From: Bretschneidera sinensis
Taxonomy: Eukaryota; Streptophyta; Magnoliopsida; Brassicales; Akaniaceae
NCBI GenBank assembly: GCA_023935145.1
Contig: CM043700.1
Location: 66,374,120-66,438,119, forward strand
Length of the DNA: 64,000 nucleotides
Reading direction: 5' to 3'
Part shown: one piece after another, positions 58,031-64,000 of the stretch
Layout of the letters: each line of letters starts with the position of its first letter
How positions within the stretch are numbered: position 1 is the first letter of the stretch
Program-made: the position numbers and the translations under genes
The notes under the pieces: model-generated
Told to the model about the DNA's origin: nothing
The model's input: only the letters and a program-made list of their open reading frames with translations
Database searches by the model: none

Positions 58031-59488
58031 TGTTGACCCTGAATGATTTTGATAGTAACAAAAATCTTAATTAAGCACTAATGAGTATTACTTAAGTAAT
58101 ATAGATTGTTAATAGTGCTTATACATCAAAGGAGACCAAGATTGTAGAAATTGGTGAATCAATGTTGATGTCATTTCAATTGTTAGGAGCTAATTATATT
58201 TGCATTGCATTTTATTATATAGTCTTAATTAATTGAAGATATAAAATCTCCAAGTGATTTTATTAAATGCAAATAAATTCTTTGGGCTCTATACTTAACA
58301 TTCTCTAATTGAATTTAAAAAGAATTTATGTTGGCATAGAAAATTACTTGAGCATTTGTAATATATCATTCTTCATATATCTAGCACACACATTATGCTT
58401 AAATTTGTAATATGTTTTGTCATCATCAAAAATGCCTCAATCAAGAAATTGATTAGATTAATTTTGATGATAACAAAACACCTTTGAAGTGTTTAACTTG
58501 TGTGTTTAATGTGCAAGAAAGTTTGATTAAATTAGGAGATTTTTTGGAACTCAAAAATCCAAAAAGAATAAAGAGATATGAAGAAAATTATGCTGAAAAC
58601 ACTGTTCATCCAGAAATCACTGTAGCAGCGCTCCAACAGTGACCCAGTCTGAGAGGACCCAGTCGACTGGTATCACGACCCAGTCGACTGGTAGTTCAAA
58701 AATATGACCGTTGGACTCCAAATCTGAACGTTTTAAAGTAAATCTTTTTCAAATTAAAGTCCTAAACGGCCATATTAATTGATTGCTATATAAACCCACT
58801 CAATTCAGCATTCAACAAGGAGGAGAAGACATTCAAAAAGAGAAGAACACACACAATCAAGTCATTCATTCTTTGAAACTCAAAAAAGCTTTGAAATACT
58901 CATGTTGAGCTATTCTTCAAGCTTTTCTTTGAAAGAGAGACATTATTCAGTTGTATAAGCTTTCATTTGTTGTCTCTCTACCATTTACTTTACAGCTTTT
59001 ATTGTAAAGGGATTACTTCCGAGAGGAAGGGGATTACTTCCGAAAGGAAGGGGATTGTACGGTTTGAGCAACACCCGTAAGTTGCTTGTGTTTCGGTTTG
59101 AGCAACACCCGTAAGTTGCTTGGTTTAGTGAAAGACTTCAAGGAGGATCCTTGAAGAGAGTGGACGTAGGGTCGGAAGGATTCCGATATTGCCGAACCAC
59201 TATAAATCGAGTTTGCATCTCTCTAACTCTATCTCCTTAATTACTTTCATAATTACTTGCTTATAATTATTTATTATTCAAGTAAATGAGATTGATTGCT
59301 TAATTATTTTATAATTCAATTATCATTTCTATATTAAGCAATAAACTCTCTCATCTTTGTGCTAGTAATTTAGAAAGATTTAATTCCGCATATATTTTGT
59401 TATTTGAGATTGCAAAAAGTATTTAATTTTTTTTAATACCCAATTCACCCCCCTCTTGGGTATTGCCATTGTATATTTTGGACCTACA
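58031..59488 (+). mobile_element. SIRE-B 3' LTR
   Basis: Same length and, by eye, same sequence as the 5' LTR; palindromes at 58659-58670 and 58680-58691. Confidence 0.94.
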
Positions 59489-60405
59489 ATAATAATATTG
59501 TTAGTAGTAGTGAAGAACTGATTGAAGTAATTAATGAAATGCCTGAAGAGTTAAAGAAATTTGATTATAAAAATATTGCTCTCAAGAAAGAAGTCTTATA
59601 TCTCTCTAAAGAGATGAAAAGTCTAAAGGAAGAAAAAGAAAAGCTATCTTCCATACTTTATAACTTATCACAAGATTTTTTGAAAAATGAAAATGATGGT
59701 TTAGAAAAGAAAGCGATGGAGTTAAACAACACTATATCTAGGCTTATTCTTGGAAAAGAAAAACTAGATGAAGTGCTATCTTGCCAAAGAATTTGTGGAG
59801 AAAAATCTGGTTTGGGTTATTCTCCATTAGGCAAACAAAAATCAAAAGAGACTTTATTCATGAAAGCAATATGTGTGGATGAACCGTCCACCTCTAAGGC
59901 CACTAGCAAGGTTAAGAGCTTTCCTTCAAAAAATGCTAGTAAGCCTAAGAATGAAAATTTCAATTCAAATGCAAAGAATTATAAAACATATACTAGAGAT
60001 AAAAATCCTAGAAATAAATATGCATATATGTATGCTCATCGTAGATATACAAATGCTAGGAATACACATTCAAGGTATGCACATGCTAGGAATGCATACC
60101 CTAGAAATTACTATCATGCATATCTTAGAGATAGCATGTATGTTCATAACTCTCATGCTAGAAACTTGTATCCTAGGAATGCTCATTCAAAGAATAATAG
60201 GCATACATATTCAAGACATCCTAGAGACTTCTATAACTATCATCCTAGGATCATGCATCATCAACATGTCTACAATTATAAAGCACTTTATAATGTTAAG
60301 AAAGTATGGGTCCCTAAAGGAGCTGTATTTTCTAGGACTAACCCCAAAAGGCCCAAGAAATTTTGGGTACCTAAAAGTGCTATTGTATATCTATTTGTAA
60401 TGTAG
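59489..60405 (+). pseudogene. SIRE-A gag, second part
   Basis: Resumes the interrupted gag in the same reading sense (NNIVSSSEELIEVIN) and is open to 60405. A coiled-coil-like segment is followed by a basic H/R/N/Y-rich repeat stretch (YPRNYYHAY, HARNLYPRN) and the KKVWVPKGAVFSRT box. It parallels the C-terminal half of SIRE-B gag, with different repeat order. The frame is open but detached from its start by SIRE-B. Confidence 0.85.
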
Positions 60406-60523
60406 ATATGTCTCCAAACCAAAGAAAAATGTAATTATTAGTACCTTGATAGTGGTGCTCAAAGCACATGACCGGTGATCAAAGTATGTTCAAAGAGCTA
60501 ACACTAAGGGATGACAGACACGT
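60406..60523 (+). pseudogene. SIRE-A protease start
   Basis: YLDSG active-site motif near 60442, followed by a frameshift relative to SIRE-B (one base fewer). Cut at 60524 by the Athila-3 LTR. Confidence 0.7.
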
Positions 60524-62148
60524 TGATGAGAATGCAAAATGTCATATTTTTCTCCCTCAATGTTTATTATTTTATACTCATTTGGTGCCTAAATGTACTT
60601 ATTATTCTTATATTTTGATTTAGGATGCAAATGGAGGCGTTAAGTGCAAAACGATGCTAATTGGGTGATTTTGGATAGTTTCGACATCACTTCGTAATCT
60701 TGGAATAAATCTCTCATCCAAGCTCTGATTTAGATATTAAAGATGCTATGGAATGCCAAGAAAAATCTCTACAACTTTCATGTTTTATGTTTTGAGAGAT
60801 ACGGGCTGCATCAAGGTCGAAACTGGGCTTAAAGTTGCTGCACCTGCATTATTGACGTTCTAGAACGTCCCTTAGCCTGCAATTCAAATCGTGTCAAGTT
60901 TGCTATTTTAGTAAGATGAAGATAAAAATAATAAAGCCTAAGGCCTAAAAGATAGAGTTTAATTCAAGTGGGCTTAGCCCAACCCAATCAAAAGAAATGA
61001 AAGCTGAATGGAAGGGATCAAACAAATGGAAAGCATGGAACGTCTCTGGATAGTCTCAAGTAATCTCACCATATCTTACTCGTACGACATTGTATAGAGC
61101 TGATTCAATAAGCATTGGAAAGCAAGGTCAACAGGATATAATTGTTACGCAAATAGCATTTTCGTGATTCGAACGCTTTATAGGTGGAAACTGCCCCGCA
61201 ATCTGTAGGCGAAAATTTGCAGAATCTACAATTCGGAAAGGGGGAATTATTTTCTTTCCTTGGGAGGTTGGTTCCAAAATAAGGGGGGAGAGGAGTCTAT
61301 CACTTGGGAGAGAACCAGACGCACGCTGGGTTCTTTCATGGAATTTTTTTTGGGGATTCATTTTCTGGAGCAATCAAAGGAAGCAGAACATCAAAGAGGA
61401 GACTTGTTTTTGAGTTTTTTTTTCCTTATTCCGAATTTCTTTCAATTTATTGATGTTAAACCCTTGATTATGTTTTTATTCAAGTTTATCATGAACTAAT
61501 ATCCATTTTCTATGGTTAAGATGTAGCCTAACTATGATTATGTGAATATTCCTTTAATTGAACTAATTTAGTAGTTGTTTCATATTATTGAGTATTTCAT
61601 GCTTGTGAATGATTCATCAACATTTGCATGATTTGGGATTCAATTTGAGACTGAGAAGTGATAATTGTTTTAGTATATGTTTGTGATACCATAAGGAATC
61701 TGTATGATAGAGATATCTATGGACTTGCATAATCTTTATGGGGTTTCTTGTTCTTATTGAATTTTGACAGGTTTAGAGTTTTCACAGAGATGTAGAAGAT
61801 TTGTTTGATGGGATATTTTGTTAATGCTTGAGAAAGATTAATGAATAAATTAGAGACCTGATTATCAATAGTAGGAAATATTGTAATTAGTTTAAGTAGA
61901 AAATTCGCATAGGATCAGTTATGGTGAATCGAAAGCCCTAGAATCTTGTTTCCTTGATCTCAACTTGCTTATTTAATTTCATTATTTTAAACTCTCTAGT
62001 TCAACAATTCACTCTCATTCGAATTATCAAATATATTATAGTTTAATAATTTTTGGTACTTATTAGTAATTAATCCTCGTGGGACGATACTCTTACTCAT
62101 TCACTTTATCACTTGTTACGATTCGTGCACTTGCGATTTCAATCAACA
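60524..62148 (+). mobile_element. Athila-3 5' LTR
   Basis: Longer than the other Athila LTRs here and not closely alike in U3. Contains the 16-base palindrome GACGTTCTAGAACGTC at 60854-60869. Ends with the stretch GATTCGTGCACTTGCGATTTC before CAACA, as in other Athila LTRs. Confidence 0.8.
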
Positions 62149-62154
62149 AGTTTT

Positions 62155-62169
62155 TGGTGCCGTTGCCGG
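62155..62169 (+). other. Athila-3 primer binding site
   Basis: TGGTGCCGTTGCCGG, tRNA-Asp type with one change from TGGCGCC. Confidence 0.85.
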
Positions 62170-62263
62170 GGATTTAGATAAAATTATTGATAATATCAAT
62201 ACTAGTTACACTTTGTCTAATTTGATTTATTTTGTCTTTTATTTTCAGGTGTTTGTTTAGTGT

Positions 62264-63778
62264 ATGAGACGACGCAAGAGTTTGGAGCTACTACTTTACG
62301 ATCCTGAAATCGAGAAAACTGCAAAGGGCCTAAGGAAAAAGAAGCGAGAAGCTCAGAAACGTTCCAACACTATGGCAAGCAATGAGAATCCAAGACGTGA
62401 CACACGGGCACTAAAGGATTTTGCACTACCACAGGTCATAGGAATCCATTCAGTTATAAGGAAGCCTAGTATTGAAACCAACAACTTTGAGATTAAGCCG
62501 ACTATTCTATAGATGATTCAGACATCAATTCAGTTCCATGGGTTGCCAAGTGATGATTTTAATGCTTATATAGCAAGTTTTTAGAAATTTGCGACACTTT
62601 CAAGCATAATAGCGTTACTAATGATGCCATTCGCCTCCGGCTATTTCCATTCTCTCTTCTAGACAGAGCGGAGAATTGACTAAATTCACTGCCTGCAGAT
62701 TCAATCACTAGTTGGGAGGATTTAGCTCAGAAGTTTCTTGCTAAATTTTTTCCACTGGCCAAGACAGCGAAGATGCATAATAAAATTTCAAATTTTGCTC
62801 AAATTGAAGACAAATCATTTTATGAGGCTTGGGAGCGATATAAAGACCTACTTAGGCGATGCCCTCACCATGGATTGTCGAAGTGGATGCAAGTTCAAAA
62901 TATCTATAATGGACTTGGTGGTTCTACAAGAACTTTGATAGATGCAGCTTCAAGAAGAGCGTTTATGGGAAAAAAACTAGGATGATGCATATGATCTGTT
63001 GGAGGAGACGGCCATGAACAACTATCAATGGCGGAGTGAGAGGATTTTACCAAAGAAGGCAGTGAGATTACATGAGATTGAAGCTATCACTACCTTAGCA
63101 GCTCAAGTCCATACTTTTACTCAACAATTGAAGGCTAACCAACTAACGGCAAATGCCATTCACTTGACACCACTGGTTTGTGATTTTTGCCATGGAAACC
63201 ATCCGAGTGAAGAATGTCAAGTGGGAAACCCTTTCTCTCAATCCCAAGTGGAGCAAGCACACTTTGTTGCAAATTACAACCGGCAGAACAATCCATACAG
63301 TGCAACATACAATTCTAGATGGAGGAATCATCCAAATTTTTCATGGAATAATCAAACTGTATTGAAGTTACCACCTGGTCCGTTATTTAGTGACCCATCA
63401 AAAGAGAAATTGGCACTTGAAGAAGCAATGGCACAATTGGCAAATAACACCAACCGATTCATAACAGAGACTAAGACCAATTTTCAGAATCAAGCAACTT
63501 TGATTCAGAATTTAGAAGTCCAAGTTGGTCAATTGGCCAATATACTAACTGGGAGACAACAAGGTAATTTGCCTAGCACAACTGAAGTGAATCCAAAAGA
63601 GCAGTGCAAGGTGATCACTTTGAGAAGTGGGAAAGAGTTAGAAACTCCAACAAGATGTGAGAAGTTCGAAAAAGAAGATCAAGAGGTGCAACTTCACACA
63701 ACACCATTTAAGGAGATTTTCGAAAGTCAACCAATCCCACCACAAGATCCGGCACTAAGAGTTCCATTCCGTCAATGA
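62264..63778 (+). pseudogene. Athila-3 gag
   Basis: ATG at 62264 (MRRRKSLELLLYDPEIEKT, the usual Athila opening). The frame breaks after 62512 with a stop, and the capsid part continues with shifts (AKFFPLAKTAKM, SFYEAWERYKDLLRRCPHHG at 62740-62880). A one-base change near 62970 and a TAG precede the long frame 62999-63778, which has the zinc knuckle CDFCHGNHPSEEC (near 63178), SATYNSRWRNHPNFSW (63300 on), a coiled coil and ITLRSGKELE. Confidence 0.82.
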
Positions 63779-64000
63779 CTCAAAAAGAATAATCTTGATA
63801 AGCAATTTTCTAAATTTCTAGATGTGTTTAAAAAATTACATATTAACATTCTTTTTGCAGATGCCCTCAAACAAATGCCAAGCTATATGAAATTTATGAA
63901 GGATATCTTGTCAAATAAGAGGAAATTGGAAGAGTATGAAACGGTAGCCCTTACTGAAGAGTGCAGTGCAATTCTACAAAAGAAATTGCCTCCAAAGCTT
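63779..64000 (+). pseudogene. Athila-3 protease region, partial
   Basis: Continues in the same frame after the TGA at 63776-63778 with FSKFLDVFKKLHINI, MPSYMKFMKDILSNK and TVALTEECSAILQKK. Ends at the window edge before the active site. Confidence 0.75.

Larger units (their letters stand above)
50526..59488 (+). mobile_element. SIRE-type copia element SIRE-B, complete, young
   Basis: 8963 bp, LTRs 50526-51983 and 58031-59488 (1458 bp each), target duplication ATAAT at 50521-50525 and 59489-59493. The two LTRs show no difference in my line-by-line reading. It sits in the gag of its relative SIRE-A, in a run of AAT codons. Primer site initiator tRNA-Met type; the purine tract AAAAAGGGGGAGAT precedes the 3' LTR. 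Confidence 0.94.
39126..60523 (+). mobile_element. SIRE-type copia element SIRE-A, interrupted by three other elements
   Basis: Parts in order: LTR left piece 39126-39197, Tekay insertion, LTR right piece 48164-49384, primer site at 49386, gag 49440-50525, SIRE-B insertion, gag continued 59489-60405, protease start 60406-60523, then Athila-3. With insertions and one copy of each target duplication removed, the LTR is about 1288 bp. The remainder of pol and the 3' LTR lie beyond the window. Gag ends in the KKVWVPKG box found in SIRE-type elements. Confidence 0.85.
60524..64000 (+). mobile_element. Athila-type element Athila-3, continues past window
   Basis: LTR 60524-62148 (1625 bp, TGATGAG..CAACA), tRNA-Asp type primer site, then gag and the start of protease. 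It interrupts SIRE-A; the target duplication cannot be checked because the other end is outside. Confidence 0.85.

Overview
This is nuclear DNA from a flowering plant, most likely a eudicot. The evidence is a three-exon plant-type beta-tubulin gene, a plant L-type lectin gene, plant LTR-retrotransposon lineages (Athila, Tat, Tekay/Del, SIRE-type copia), a plant L1-type LINE, and hAT and PIF/Harbinger MITEs. The exact species cannot be named from the sequence. No rRNA, tRNA, CRISPR array or bacterial-style operon was seen.

Layout. 1-17842 is a pile of degenerate retrotransposons: an Athila-type element entering from the left (1-7241), a second Athila derivative sharing its LTR and lacking RT/RNase H/integrase (7248-12275), a minus-strand copia fragment (12276-13986), a minus-strand Tat-type remnant with an antisense accessory ORF (13987-16237), a truncated Athila-like LTR (16238-17205) and an LTR-like scrap. 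17843-22950 is a nearly full-length L1-type LINE on the minus strand. 23000-37230 is a gene island holding a hAT MITE with an 8-bp target duplication, a membrane-anchored lectin-domain gene (29413-30543, +), a PIF/Harbinger MITE (32024-33017) and a beta-tubulin gene (34209-35722, -). 37235-64000 is a nested stack: a minus-strand Tat-like LTR with 49-bp minisatellites was invaded by a SIRE-type copia element (SIRE-A, from 39126). SIRE-A was in turn invaded in its LTR by a Tekay gypsy element (39198-48163, TSD TATTT), in its gag by a second SIRE-type element (SIRE-B, 50526-59488, TSD ATAAT, LTRs identical by eye), and at the start of pol by a third Athila element (60524 to window end).

Only the lectin and tubulin genes look like intact host genes. 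All retroelement pol regions are broken by stops or frameshifts. Many stops are CAA/CAG/CGA or TGG turned into stops, the C-to-T pattern expected of methylated DNA. SIRE-B keeps a full-length gag frame and identical LTRs although its pol is dead, so it was probably mobilised in trans.

The most interesting shared structure is in the LTR promoters. Five LTRs from two superfamilies carry short, CG-centred, (near-)perfect palindromes, usually in arrays, roughly 50-110 bp upstream of the TATA box. The palindrome is different in each family: TGCGATCGATCGCA and TGCGCTCGAGCGCA in Athila types, TAGTCGACTA in SIRE-A, CCAGTCGACTGG in SIRE-B. A sixth LTR (Athila-3) has GACGTTCTAGAACGTC. They look like repeated sites for dimeric DNA-binding proteins or methylation-sensitive control elements. 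This is inference from layout only.
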